Positions 10,101 through 29,555 of a DNA stretch of 64,000 bases are shown piece by piece. Made by a program: the position numbers and the translations under genes. Positions within the stretch are counted from its first letter, which is position 1. Each line of letters begins with the position of its first letter. The notes under the pieces are model-generated. The model was not told where the DNA came from and did no database searches. It was given only the letters and a program-made list of their open reading frames with translations. Location of the stretch: NCBI GenBank assembly GCA_935421135.1, contig OW285196.1, positions 10,303,501 to 10,367,500 of the forward strand. Direction: 5' to 3'. The DNA comes from Bugulina stolonifera. Its lineage: Eukaryota > Bryozoa > Gymnolaemata > Cheilostomatida > Bugulidae.

Positions 10101-13100
10101 TGGGCTAATTTAGTTGAGGCTTTCTTTGCACCTGCAGAAAACTAGAAGAGTTTAAGAGTTGGGGACGGTCCAAGGGGAAGGAAACAGTGCTGGATATCGA
10201 CACAATGGCACGCATATACGTCGCAGAATTGCTTACCCAAATATACTGTGTTTGGTCCAAGATACATGGAAAGAAGCGAGAGTGTAAGTCTTAGCGCGTT
10301 TCCTAGTAACCCTCTGTAATCACTGTCTGTAGTAACAGCGGCAAAAGAATTTAATACTCATTTTGGAAGCTAGCTCTGCTACTTCACCAATCAGTTAACT
10401 TTAACTGCCAATGCAGTCATCATCCTTTGGATTTCACAGGGGCCTAGTACACACTAGCGCACCATAAAAGGAATGAGCCAATGCTTTATGCCCATGAAGA
10501 CATAAGGCTATTGGTATATTGCCCACTATTTTATCAAATGTAGCTCTAATTCATTGCACACTTTCAATCAGCTCTGTAGGCAGAGTATGATTGTATAGGC
10601 ATGATGCGGCTGCTTGAATGTTCTTAGTAGACCGAGTAATAAATACACTTGATTCTGATGTAACCATGGCTTATTGATACTATAATTTCACGCTTTATGT
10701 TTAATTAGTCGCATTATTGACCAGGTCCATCATTAGATGGACCTGGTCAATCGATTGGTCTTACTGTATAATTGTTTCTACATTATTGTTTTGTGTTGAA
10801 GATCATACTAAAACAGATGAGTGCATTTTCAAATCCGAGGCCGCCAAGGAGGTCTATGTGGGAATATATGAGGAGAATGGTGTATTCCTTTTGGCTGACT
10901 TAATCACTGAGAGAGAGATGTTAGCTATGAAGATGGCGAAGGCATCATCTGCACAGGAAGTGAATGAGATTCTTCAACAGATAGAAAGTGGGTCATAAAC
11001 CTGTCATCAAAGCTTGTCTACTATTCTATAGAAACAAACGTAGTGCAACTTTTTAAGACAACGGTTTGATTTTCAATTTTAGCCATCTTTCATAGTTTGT
11101 TTATGCTCCATCTGTGTAGGTTCATGTGCTCACTCATGAGTAAGATGTTTTGATGTACAACTAAAAATCAACCGTAGGTCACAAGATGGCCATCCGACCT
11201 AAGCCAGAAGGGCTGTTGGCCTGGGATTTCGCTTGGCCGGACAAAACCATCCCTAGCTCATCGGCACACCTGACTTCTTCGTGCTAAAATGAGGATTTTG
11301 CTATAGGTTGCGAAGGCACCTTTATTAAATCTTTCACGTTTGCCTAAACTAGACCACTAACAATTTTTCGTAACTGTAGATTCGAGTTTTTGGTATTACT
11401 TTTTCAAACCTCTGAGTGAAGTTGGTCTTTTGCAACTTTATTCCATCATACAGGGATTGTTAGTAATTTTCAGAGTTGTTAAAATAATGTAAACTAAAAC
11501 AGGGAACTTTTATAGATCTGTCAAAAGTAGGAGAGATAGAGGATAAGCAATTTGCGTACGAAGCTGGGCTGATGAGATCCGATTTGTCTCAAGACCAGTA
11601 CCACAAGATGGTTTGTGTTGAGTGGAAGATCAACTGCTTCGGTGAGTGCCTTGTACTACGCTCCTAGTATCATATGGGACACATTGCACCACATATAGCA
11701 CCTTGCACCATATGTAGCACTTACAGCACATGTAGCACATTGCAGCATATGTAGCACTTGCAGCACATTGCACTATATGTAGCACTTGCAGCGCCTTGCA
11801 GCACATGATAGTACCTTGCACTACTTCTATGATCAACCTACACTTGGCATATGGTCAAAAGCTAAACCCATTGTAAACTATATTCAACTGTTTGTCAGCA
11901 TTCACAGATCAGTTCATTTGTTACTTGTTACTATTGTATACCACGTCTTTGTGATAACAATAATGTAGTGCTATGTGCATGTTTTATATGGTAATACGTT
12001 AACCAGGCATAACTGATAGCCATATCCATGTTATCAGTAGCATAGTTTTGTTCATATTGACATTCAGGGCTGTAACAACCAGGGGGGCAAGGTGGGCATT
12101 TGCCACCCCATAAATCTGTCTAAAAGCAAAAATTTGTTGGAGTAAATTCTCCAAAGGCGACCTTTGTACACATTGATCACACAGTTACGGGCAGTGTTAT
12201 AGTCTAAAAGACAGCATAAGCGGCCTGTGATGCTGCATATTTGACTGGAATTTGTTAGAGATCACTTTAGGCTATTTTTAGTATCTGTCTGGGCAGCCCG
12301 ATACTCCGTCCTGGGCTTTTTGCCCCCTCAGCCAAAAATAGTTGTTACAGCCCTGTTGACATTATATTGATAAGACTGAGTTAATCACTATTTCACTAAA
12401 GGCACGATACCGAAAGTGTACAATTCATTGTGTACTTTGTATTATCGTAAGATAAAATGCTCCATAATAGGGCTTTTCATTGATTTAATGGTGACTTGAC
12501 TATCAGACAAACGAAACAATATTAGATTCAGTTTTTAGGCACTGGGTTCGTTATTATTGGTTATATAGTCAATAGGGTTTTTCTACTGCAACAGCCGGAG
12601 TAATATAGTTCAGCATGAACTTATATAAATTATGTGTGAGCCTATACTATAATCATAGTAATGTTGTGCACCAGTTGAATAATGCTGTGTAGCCTTAAAT
12701 TTGGATGACATGATTGTCTTTTACGCACGGGTTTTGAATGATTACTCTGGAATAAATAGAGTAAAATACTTCTTTTGTGCAAAGAACCAAGGCTATATCA
12801 AATTCAGTCAATTCTGAATCCAATTCATAGGAATGGTCTTTTGTCATAAATCAAAATAATCGTCCGATTCGTCGACTTTATAGGAAGACTCTACCAGTTG
12901 GATGATCCGAGCAGACGTGATGGGCATTATGAGAGTGGAGCTGCTTTGTTGGGGGAGGTAGAAAGACTAGCTAAACTTCAGGTGTATAAGGACAGCGCTC
13001 TCAGCTACTGCTATAAGTTAGTATATGCAGTGTACAGTAATGGTTTACTAAATTTCACTTTCTAGTCTTGCATGGCAGTGTGCCAATGTTGCTGTTGGCA

Positions 13101-14144
13101 TGGTATAGTTTTATACTATCCACAAGGACCTTTAGTACTGGCAACCTGTAGATGCCTGAGTCCAACGATTTGTCATGTGGGATCTATAGAAACTTAATGT
13201 AGAAGTTTTTAGTTCAACAGTCCATCCCTTCAGCTCCACAGATCGAAGTGTGAAAGCTGTTAAAGTAAGATTTTTTTTTATTTGGCCAATTGTGAAACTA
13301 CATGACTGTATTCGTAAGTAGGACTATTTTGCTCAAATTGTATTCAAACATGCGTTATGCTTTTAGGAACTATGCCAAGTTTTTATCTCACTGCCAGAAG
13401 TATGGTGGTGCTGTTTGCTTCGTACTTCGGGCCATGGAGTTACTTGGCAAATCCCTGAAAAATGGGGCCAACAAATCTCATCCAGAGCTAGAGAGTCCGA
13501 GGTTTAATGCTCTTTACTCCGACCTTGAACCTTACTATGAAGATTATAAGAAGTTGACAAGGTGAGTAGTGCAACTGTTTATATATAGGTCACGATATTC
13601 TTAATTGGGTCACCTCATGATGATATATAGACCTTGCCAACACAGTAAAGGTAGCCAGCATTTCTACACTATGTTGTCACTAATATGTGCCTATTTCCTG
13701 GTTGCTATACCTTATAATATAACAGTCTGGTTGATTGTATACTATTCCCTAGTGTGTATGCTGTATATTGAATATAGTAGATTACTCAATGCAGTTGGTA
13801 AGCTAGAGGCGCTGTCACATTATATCTTGCTGACATATAGGGTTAAATTACCACTTGATTAAAACTGGATGGCCATCTTGGAATTTATCTCCCCCATGTT
13901 ATAACTGTCATATCAAATCATTAAAGTCAAGTATACAGCCTGTATACTTGTCTCATGATTTATTATTAGGGAGGCCGATGGGAATACGAAGCTACTGGGG
14001 AGAGATAGTGACGAGTATGAGTATCTGGACAGGGTCGTACAAGCGTGGAGGGAGATGGGTAGCAAGGACAAACCTACTGATGCCGACACAAAGTTTGAAG
14101 TTCTTGAATTCATCCTGGAAGAGCATGTACAGGAGGTTTGTTAA
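7197..14144 (+). CDS. NB-ARC-type STAND NTPase, gene A (13+ exons)
   Basis: Exons, with phases that join in frame: 7197-7389, 7512-8122, 8364-8624, 8754-8914, 9110-9257, 9514-9674, 9820-10020, 10138-10283, 10802-10987, 11516-11641, 12884-13016, 13367-13561, 13970-14135. They encode about 896 residues. Walker A GVPGTGKT is at residues 65-72 and is split by intron 1. Walker B KVFIFDD ends at 157. NIFVTS (about 195-200) is sensor-like. GALPLAL (251-257) is the GLPL motif. A winged-helix region and an MHD-like LHK (386-388) follow, then about 500 mostly helical residues. No effector domain or signal peptide is seen. Intron 1 uses a GC donor (GGGCAAGT), supported by the matching junction in genes B and C. 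The 3' end is uncertain: reading through to TAA at 14144 adds two residues, but a terminal microexon near 14310 or 14679 is possible. Inferred role: nucleotide-switched receptor or scaffold. Confidence 0.8.
11176..11282 (-). repeat. Dispersed repeat fragment, MITE family
   Basis: On the minus strand this roughly 100-bp segment (containing AGGTGTGCCGATGAGCTAGG) closely matches 53516-53615, inside the terminal-inverted-repeat element at 53389-53659. It lies in intron 9 of gene A. Confidence 0.7.
11688..11822. repeat. GTAGCAC/TTGCAGCAC minisatellite
   Basis: Degenerate tandem units of about 16-20 bp (CATATGTAGCACTTGCAG type) lie just after exon 10 of gene A. The minus-strand ORF across it is a repeat artefact. 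Confidence 0.7.
12065..12355. mobile_element. hAT-type MITE in intron 10 of gene A
   Basis: This 291-bp element begins CAGGGCTGTAACAAC and ends with the exact reverse complement. It is flanked by the 8-bp target duplication TTGACATT (12057-12064 and 12356-12363). No ORF; non-autonomous. Its ends resemble but are not the same as those of the MITE at 121-564, so it is a different family. Confidence 0.9.
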
Positions 14145-16030
14145 CTCATAAATTATATACATATATACATTTTATTGGAGTAAACAACCAAATTAGATTT
14201 GATATTCTTTATTTCAGAATCACTTTAAATGTAGCTGAGACGATTTTCAGAACATGTTCAACATTTTTTAAGGTTTAGACTGATGAAGTTGCTTACAGGT
14301 CAGAAATGTGTAACTTTATAATATTAAAACTGCACAGTATAAGTTCTGTTTTGTTGGTGGTACTCTTTATGTCTTTATACCTGCTAATTATCGTTGTTGT
14401 ATATGTACTCGTTGCATCCAGTAACACAACTGACTGAGAAATTTTAATGGCTACTGACTGCTAGAACCAATAACCTTTCCTACCTGCAAAGAAGGCAGTC
14501 AAACACTGGTTTTTTTCTTCTGCTTGCCACATAAGCTGCTTAGACAACAAATAATTTCGATTTCCATTTTGTTGATTTAATTTTGTTCGTTGAATTTCAC
14601 AAATTTTTTCTGTGGACTCATAATATGTTCCTATAACCATGTTGCCTGTAGCATTTACTAATTCCATTGTTTTTTGTAGGAGCAGGTGATGTAGAGTGGA
14701 TTTGGCTTGTTAATATCCATCTAACAACGATCTTCCTACCTCAGTTGAGGTCATTACACCATCAGACGTTGGTTGCCGTTAGTCCATTTTCGTTCTAATC
14801 ATCAACATCAATCAATCATTTCAATTTGTAAAGTAGCTAGCCAGGGGGCAGCTAGCTAGCCATCTAACTATAAGCTAGAGTAGACTGACTTTTGACTATC
14901 ACTTTTGACTATCGTGTTATGGATGGTATACACGTAGACTATTAGAGTTATAATTATGCTACTTCTCTTGGTTACATATCGCTTAAATCTTATGATATTT
15001 TATATTATTTCCTATCCTGTGATTTTCTATAGTATTCTTAAAATTGAACGTAGTTCTATAATTTATATTATATTTTTGTTAGATAGTTTAAGAGCAATTA
15101 CAGCATGTGTTCTTATGCACTTGGGTTGCACTGCATGATTGCTATAATTACCTATAATAGTGTATTGTTATTATGAACTCTATTACAATCAGGCAAAAAT
15201 ATGTTAGAATTTAGATGTAACCAGAATTCCCTGGACCCTTATTCAGCATTATTTCAGGTTTTAAATTCAATTGCTTTGTATCCACTTTAATTGTATATTC
15301 CTCCTATTCTAATAAAATTAATAATAATTATGCACCAACTGGTCGCCCACCACTCATTGATCACTCATCACCTATTGTCCATTGATGCCAACTTAACTGT
15401 AATGGCCAAGTCATAATAATGATAGGATCAGCATAGATTTATTAAAAAGCATTGAATAACAATATTAATGCACTACAAGAGTGAAAAATATAATATAATA
15501 TATTAAAATAGAATCAAGTGCATGGTGACCATCTGGTAGCAAATTAGTAGAATATAATCATAAACCCATTTCCATAGATAATATTGCATACATAAATTCT
15601 ATTTGATAGGAGCTATAGCATTGAAATAGATCACAGTTGGTAACTGCTAATACAAATAATTCTAACCTACATGTACACCAGTAGTAAAAGTTAGTCAAGA
15701 AATACAATTGATATTATGTATAGTGATCTAACACTACATGCACTAGGTGTGCAGTCCTCTAATTACCATTGGGAAAGATAATATAAAAGCTACAATAAAT
15801 TTTATATACTACAGCACTGTTGTAATTATCATAAACAACCAGATATGTTTATAATAGTTGCAACCTACTTGGGAATTTAAAAAGTGTAAAAGATAAGTTG
15901 TGCTTACAAACATGAGCGCAGAATTCCTACAGAAGTTAAAATCTGTATCAGGGTAGAGGATCTAGAAAATGTAAGTGCATCCTATTACTCGTTGGTACGT
16001 CAAAGCTTCTTGTTCAGTAAACTTTGTGAT
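14145..16030. other. Intergenic between convergent genes A and B
   Basis: No supported gene. It holds possible terminal microexons of gene A near 14310 and 14679 (acceptor followed by a few codons and a stop) and AT-rich sequence. Genes A and B converge here. Confidence 0.4.
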
Positions 16031-23968
<7,938 letters not shown>

Positions 23969-24390
23969 GTGATATTAGTCTTTGCTCATGGATCATTGCA
24001 TTTACTAGATAAAACAAAATGCAACGTTAACCAAATTCGTACTAATATAAATGCTTGGCAAAGTTACCAAAATACAGGTCTAGAGCAACTTTCAAAAGTA
24101 TCTTGTTATCCATTGTAAACAAGTGAACACAACCCCCCATACTTACAGAAAGTTGTATTAAACATGCACAAAATTTACTCAGCATTACCAAAATATTCGA
24201 ATTCAATACTTTAATATTGAAATTCACAATGTCAAATATCCTGTACCAACAGTTTCCATACCCAAGACCGATATTTTAAATATAAAGACTACAATCTAAT
24301 ACAAATGCGCACCGCTGAAATTTGTAGTACCTAATATTGACCTATCAATAAACAACATTGAGGTCTTTAATATTCAGTACTAGGCAGCTC
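23969..24390. other. Intergenic, upstream of gene B
   Basis: No supported coding sequence. It includes the presumed 5' flank of gene B, but no promoter element could be assigned. Confidence 0.35.
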
Positions 24391-24447
24391 AAATGCAAGC
24401 TATAACATGGCGTAAAACAGTTTTACGCCATGTTATGGCTTGCATTT
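24391..24447. repeat. 57-bp near-perfect hairpin
   Basis: Two 28-bp arms (left starts AAATGCAAGCTATAACATGG) flank a single A at 24419, with one A/G mismatch. It is intergenic upstream of gene B. Confidence 0.85.
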
Positions 24448-24699
24448 TTACTAAAACTTGGGAAGAATCTAAAAGATAAAACGTCCAAATCGTTGAGCCT
24501 TTACCATTAGTTTTATTTTGTTTTGTATATCATTCAAAAGCAGATAGGCTGCATGGGTTCATTGTATGTGGTCTGCATGCAGCCTGGGACGTCTGTGAAT
24601 GATAATAAGCACCCACTTCTAAGATTATTATTTTCAACAATATTAATACAGGCTACTAAAATGTATAAAATAAAAATTATGCATTAAATTCATCATAAA

Positions 24700-25038
24700 G
24701 ACAAGTAGACTCACAGTCTTCTTGTCCGTATGAAAATTCCAAAAATACACAGTCCGACCTTCAGACTATACAATGAAAGAGAGTAATTCGACCTAGTAGG
24801 CGGTTCGCTAAGCGAATGACCTAGTAAAAGGAAGAGAAAGTCTCTGTATCAAGTATAGATGTGTCTTTATTGAAAGCCAAGTGTAGACTGAGACAATGAA
24901 CAGTAAAACAGTGCCCTTTATATAGTATAAGGACTTCCGGCCGACGTGACGTCGGGAAAAGACGACGTGTGGTCGTCCGGAAGTTGCGCAACAAGATGGC
25001 CGCCGGAAGCCCGACCCAAAATAGGTCGGGTTCTACAA
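24700..25038 (-). repeat. Possible solo LTR
   Basis: On the minus strand the segment starts TGTAGAACCCGACC. It has a TATA-like CTATATAAAGGG near 24914-24925 and, about 45 bases on, the poly(A)-type signal AATAAAG near 24865-24871. That spacing resembles an LTR U3-R layout. GC content is locally raised. No matching second LTR or target duplication was found, so the ends are approximate. It could instead be the promoter of something else. Confidence 0.3.
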
Positions 25039-25495
25039 AAGTTGCTTATAATGGTCCAATTCATGTACAAAATGAATATCAATGGATTCTGAGAGGTCGG
25101 GCCTCTGTACATGGGTATAAAAGGCATTAAAAGACTTAGATATAATCATATAAGCATATATATATATATTCCATTTTTATTCTGGCAGAGAATAAGTCCA
25201 ATGGACTTTTGTCCAGAAAACAAGAAGTTTAAGTACACTAAGTAAATAAGATTACAGTGTGAGAAGAAAAAAAGAGAAAAGTAGAGAAAAAAAAGCTAAA
25301 GTTTGGATTTTACAAAGGCAAACAACTACCGGTAAATTAGTTATAGTAATACATATAAAAATTGCTAGCATGTAGTAAATAAAACCAGTAGAGTAAAAGA
25401 TGAGTAAATAAACTAAAAGAAGTACATATAAAATTTTGAGCATTCAGTAGAATAAAACTAATAAAGTACAAGACAGAGTGTTGATAAAATGAGCT

Positions 25496-28303
25496 CTAAT
25501 CAGGAAGCACAAGAATATGGTTTTTGATGGCATTTTTGAAAGATTGCAAAGATTGACTCATCTTTATGTGGTTGGGGAGAACGTTAAACCTCCCGGCACC
25601 AAAACCGGCAATGGCAAATCTGAAATTCTCCCTGGAGAGTCTAAAACCTTGGCTCTTTGCTAAGCGCGTTTCACTAGTTAATTTCACAGGTAAAAGGTTA
25701 TAATCGATGACTGGAATTAGGTGGTTAACGAGTTTATAAAAAGACAACATATATAGATATTCAAATCGAAAAGTTAATTTTGTAATGTTGAATGCTCGGC
25801 GGGTGCTTTTTTTAGAGTTGTTAATGTCTATAATTTTTAGACACCGGTTTTCAATTTTCAAAAACTCATTTTTAACGTAATCAGTTGTGGTGTATAACAG
25901 TGGGGCACAGTATTCTAAGTTAGCTCTTATAAGACCTACATACCATAGAGCAGCTAATTTGGGCGATAAAAACTTTCGATTGCGCTGGAAATTGGTAACT
26001 ATTGGATAAAGCTTTTGTTTAATCTTGCTAGTGTGAGACTTAAAATTTAACCGGCTGTCAAGAATAACACCAAGATATTTTATTTTAGAGGACTGTTTAA
26101 AAGTTTGATTGTCAAATTTTAGGTCAGGGGCTTGTATGTCACTAGTATTTGAAATAGTCATGACATCGGTTTTGGCACTGTTTAAAACCAGACAATTTTC
26201 ACTGTACCAATCTGAAGCAAGTTTAATGCTTTTCTCCAATAATCCAGTAGAAATAGCTGGATTTTGACCACTAGTGACTAACAAACAGTCATCAGCAAAT
26301 AAATAGCAATTGCCTAGCATCATCAAGTCATTAATGAACATTATGAAAAGCAGGGGTCCAAGTACAGACCCCTGTGGAACTCCGGTTGTCACTTTTTGGC
26401 AGCCTGAAATGTGTCCATTGACTTTCATAGCTTGCTCTCTACCTGCAAGATAATTTTGAATCAGACTAGAAGCATTTTGATGAAAATTAAATTTTACTGA
26501 TAGTTTCTTCAAAATAATGTCATGGTTGACACAGTCAAAAGCTTTTCTAATATCTAGTGCTGATAAAGTGACAAATTTCGACTCGGGTTTAGAAATCATG
26601 AACCGAATTTTATTTATAAGTTGCATTAAAATTTGATCTGTTGATGCACCGCTTCTGAAACCAAATTGTCGAGGAGCAATAAGTTGGTTGAAATCTAAAT
26701 AATCACGGATCTGGTGGTTAACAATTTTCTCCATAACTTTGCTAAGAATTGGAAGTAGAGAAATTGGTCGGTAATTGTTCGGTAGTGATGATTTTCCGCT
26801 TTTATGGATAGGAATTACTAACGCCTTCTTCCAAACATTTGGAAATTTGTTGTATTTAAGGCTAATATTTATGACATGGGTTAAGGGATTGAGTATCAGA
26901 GGCTCCAAAATTTTATATATGAAAGCTGGAATTTGATTCAGTCCTCCTGTTTTCCGTGATTTCAATGAATTAAGATACTTTGATACCTCACTGTTTGAAA
27001 TTTCTTGAAAATTGAATTTGTCAAAATTCAAAGGTATGGCTATTTTTGGTTCAGTCTCATAGCCACTTGATTTCATTGATTTAGCTTCCTTATTTAGTTT
27101 TGCACCGATACTGGAGAAGTACTTGTTCAATTTTTCTGCAATGTCAGAACTGGCTGTAGATGTAGTACCCAAGTAATCAATTTCATGGATAACATTATTG
27201 CATTGAAGATTTTTACCTTGAAAGATCTTAATTTTCTGCCATTGATTTAATGAATCATCATTCAAAACAGCATTCATAGCTTTTTTCTTGGCATCTCGAA
27301 CAGCGTTATTAGCCTTATTACGAGCAATACGATAATTTTCCCAAGCTGTAGACGTTCTATCATAGCCACTATTGATAAAATCTAAAAATGTCTTCTTTTT
27401 TAATTTTAGAAGTTTGGATGCCTTTGGGCATTGCCAACAGAGGTTACTCTTTTGCTTCAGACGTTGTGTCTTAAAGGGTGCAAATTGATCCACTAGATTT
27501 TCCACTTTTGATTCTAAAATCGCTGCTGCTCTATTTACATCATTTACATATTCTATGGAATGGAAATCGACGTATTTAGCAAAATCAAAAAATTCTTGGT
27601 CATTAAACTTTCTAAAGTCTCTTTTAGTAATATAAGAAAAGACTGGCTTAGGACGTTTACAACTAGCTTTGAGTTTAATTGCAAAATGGTCACTAATATC
27701 TGTTTTGATGATCTGGTGTTCATGCACTAGACTTGGAACGTTTGTAAAAAGCATATCAATTAAGGTACGCGAGCTTTTGAAGCACCGTGTGTACTCAGTG
27801 ACAAGCTGGCTGTATTGATTTAGTCTCATGAGAGTTTCAAAGCTTTCTTTCAATGAAGAGTTACAAGACCAGTCCAGATTAAAATCACCAACCATAATTG
27901 TCGGTTTACTTAAAATCCTAGCTTCAAGTAGCTTTTTAAAATTGCTTTTCAATTTGCTAGTAGCACAAGGTGGATTATAAACAAGCACCAAGCAAAATCT
28001 AGAATCGGCCATGACAATTTCAATGCCCAGAATTTCCGTCTCACCACATTTTTCAAAGTCAATCTTTTCAAATTTTATATTTTGCCTTATGTATATAGCT
28101 AAACCACCCCCACGTGAAACCATTCCTCTATCCTTCCTAATCAAAACATATCCTGGTAATTGGAAGAAATTATCAAAGTGTGAATTATTGAACCAGGTTT
28201 CAGAAAAACAAATGATGTCATTAATGGCTAATTCAGGAGAGATTCTAAATTCGTCAAAATGTTTAGGCAATGATCTAATATTAAGATAAATAATACTTAT
28301 CAT
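25496..28303 (-). CDS. LINE ORF2: endonuclease-reverse transcriptase
   Basis: A 935-residue ORF2. The N-terminal apurinic-type endonuclease shows LNIRSLPKHFDE, FSETWF, MVGDFNLDW and SDHFAIKL, covering its metal-binding and catalytic positions. The central RT domain shows IPIHKSG, NYRPISLLPILSKVMEKI, QFGFRSGAST, DIRKAFDCVNHD, GVPQGSVLGPLLF and catalytic FADD. No RNase H domain is apparent. The protein would nick target DNA and copy the element RNA in place. All key motifs are present with no stops, unlike the LINE copies at 4209-5778 and 48943-52545. Confidence 0.9.
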   Translation of the reverse strand: MISIIYLNIRSLPKHFDEFRISPELAINDIICFSETWFNNSHFDNFFQLPGYVLIRKDRGMVSRGGGLAIYIRQNIKFEKIDFEKCGETEILGIEIVMADSRFCLVLVYNPPCATSKLKSNFKKLLEARILSKPTIMVGDFNLDWSCNSSLKESFETLMRLNQYSQLVTEYTRCFKSSRTLIDMLFTNVPSLVHEHQIIKTDISDHFAIKLKASCKRPKPVFSYITKRDFRKFNDQEFFDFAKYVDFHSIEYVNDVNRAAAILESKVENLVDQFAPFKTQRLKQKSNLCWQCPKASKLLKLKKKTFLDFINSGYDRTSTAWENYRIARNKANNAVRDAKKKAMNAVLNDDSLNQWQKIKIFQGKNLQCNNVIHEIDYLGTTSTASSDIAEKLNKYFSSIGAKLNKEAKSMKSSGYETEPKIAIPLNFDKFNFQEISNSEVSKYLNSLKSRKTGGLNQIPAFIYKILEPLILNPLTHVINISLKYNKFPNVWKKALVIPIHKSGKSSLPNNYRPISLLPILSKVMEKIVNHQIRDYLDFNQLIAPRQFGFRSGASTDQILMQLINKIRFMISKPESKFVTLSALDIRKAFDCVNHDIILKKLSVKFNFHQNASSLIQNYLAGREQAMKVNGHISGCQKVTTGVPQGSVLGPLLFIMFINDLMMLGNCYLFADDCLLVTSGQNPAISTGLLEKSIKLASDWYSENCLVLNSAKTDVMTISNTSDIQAPDLKFDNQTFKQSSKIKYLGVILDSRLNFKSHTSKIKQKLYPIVTNFQRNRKFLSPKLAALWYVGLIRANLEYCAPLLYTTTDYVKNEFLKIENRCLKIIDINNSKKSTRRAFNITKLTFRFEYLYMLSFYKLVNHLIPVIDYNLLPVKLTSETRLAKSQGFRLSRENFRFAIAGFGAGRFNVLPNHIKMSQSLQSFKNAIKNHILVLPD

Positions 28304-28352
28304 TATAATGATGGGAGTATTAGAATATTGGGATCTGTTGCATGTGAATGCA

Positions 28353-29147
28353 TTACGTTGTAGTGTTAGACGCGCTGTTTAGCCTACGGCTTGATCTGAG
28401 TATAGGTGGCTGTTGTTGATGGATTACTGACATTTGCGCTTCTTGTAGATGCTCCAGGTCTGCTATATTACTGATCAGGATACGCTCAGCTTTCTCATTG
28501 TGTCGTACATATATATTCAGATCTTGTGTCCAAAGAAATTTATATCCCAAATCTTTCACTCTATCCTTGGTTTTATAATACAAGTCCAACTGGGGTTTAG
28601 AGAGGTGTTCATGAATGTAAATTTTACCGTTGGTTCCAAGTCCCAGCTGCTGGTGTGTTACTCCCTTCTTTGTTCGAGTTGAGTAGAGCAATTTTTTCAT
28701 ACTGCGTCTAGTAAACTTCACATATAGTCGTGGTATTGTCTTTCCCTGTTTCTCCTTCTTCAGTGGGAGACGATAGGCAGTATTTATATCTGATGATGTC
28801 AATTCTATACCCATTTCGTTGGCTATACTCACCACAATGTCTTCAGCGTTCTCCATCTCCGTCACCGGCACATTATGGATCTCCAGACTGTCTCCTCTAT
28901 TGTACTTTTCCATTGCGTCCAGTCGATGTTTTAGCTCTCCATTCTCACCTTCCAGCTGCTGAACTCTAGCCTCCAATTCCCGAACAGTTTTCAGTAGTTT
29001 ATTCTCCAGGCCATAACACATTGAATCCAACTTGGTCTTGATCTCAGTTTTAGTAGCATCCAGTTTGTCGATGAGCTCTAATTTTGCTGACTCTAACCAT
29101 TTATCCATGGCTTGCTTCATCTCTTTAGACAACCCCATAACTGACAT
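28353..29147 (-). CDS. LINE ORF1: coiled-coil RNA-binding protein
   Basis: A 264-residue ORF1. Residues about 25-85 are heptad-rich, including LEARVQQLEGENGELKHRLD, so a coiled coil is likely. They are followed by an RRM-like core (SLEIHNVP, then PRLYVKF) and a basic C-terminal domain. This is the layout of LINE ORF1 nucleic-acid chaperones that package element RNA. It lies directly upstream of ORF2 in the same orientation. Confidence 0.8.
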   Translation of the reverse strand: MSVMGLSKEMKQAMDKWLESAKLELIDKLDATKTEIKTKLDSMCYGLENKLLKTVRELEARVQQLEGENGELKHRLDAMEKYNRGDSLEIHNVPVTEMENAEDIVVSIANEMGIELTSSDINTAYRLPLKKEKQGKTIPRLYVKFTRRSMKKLLYSTRTKKGVTHQQLGLGTNGKIYIHEHLSKPQLDLYYKTKDRVKDLGYKFLWTQDLNIYVRHNEKAERILISNIADLEHLQEAQMSVIHQQQPPILRSSRRLNSASNTTT

Positions 29148-29204
29148 GTATGAGCTCAGTAATAGTAGTAACGTTGATGGCTGATGGCTGTCGTACTGGC
29201 GAAG

Positions 29205-29475
29205 TTGTAGATTAAGTTTATGATTCTATTAAATATCCAGGTGTACTGTCTAAATTTCCAGCATTCAGAGGACAATACCTCCAAATATAATTCTGGTGTA
29301 GCAAATTAAAATCACTGTTTGTGTAAGCTGTGAATTAAATTTATATGTTTCTAATTAATATCCATGTGTACTGTCTAAATTTCCAGCGTTCAGAGGACAA
29401 TATATCCAACATACAAGTGTATATATCCAATATATCTGGTGTATATAAAAAATCTATGATTGTGTAAGCTGTAAA
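29205..29475. repeat. Two LINE 5' monomer-like repeats
   Basis: Two diverged copies of a segment of about 130 bp share GTGTACTGTCTAAATTTCCA and TTCAGAGGACAATA. They sit just upstream of ORF1. Repeated monomers at a LINE 5' end often carry promoter activity; that role is inferred here. Confidence 0.65.
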
Positions 29476-29555
29476 CAGTTGTACTACTAGGCTATGATGA
29501 AGATATTGAGAGCACAGCTATGGCACAACCTCACTCTCTGACAAACAAGCTATAA

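Larger units (their letters stand above)
25140..29555 (-). mobile_element. Apparently intact two-ORF LINE
   Basis: A non-LTR retrotransposon with uninterrupted ORF1 (28353-29147) and ORF2 (25496-28303), 49 nt apart on the minus strand. Upstream is a 5' region with two monomer-like repeats; downstream is a 3' region reaching an AT-dinucleotide stretch near 25150-25170. Both frames are open, so this may be a recently active source copy. Outer limits are approximate and no target duplication was identified. The motifs fit the CR1/L2/Jockey assemblage. Confidence 0.8.
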
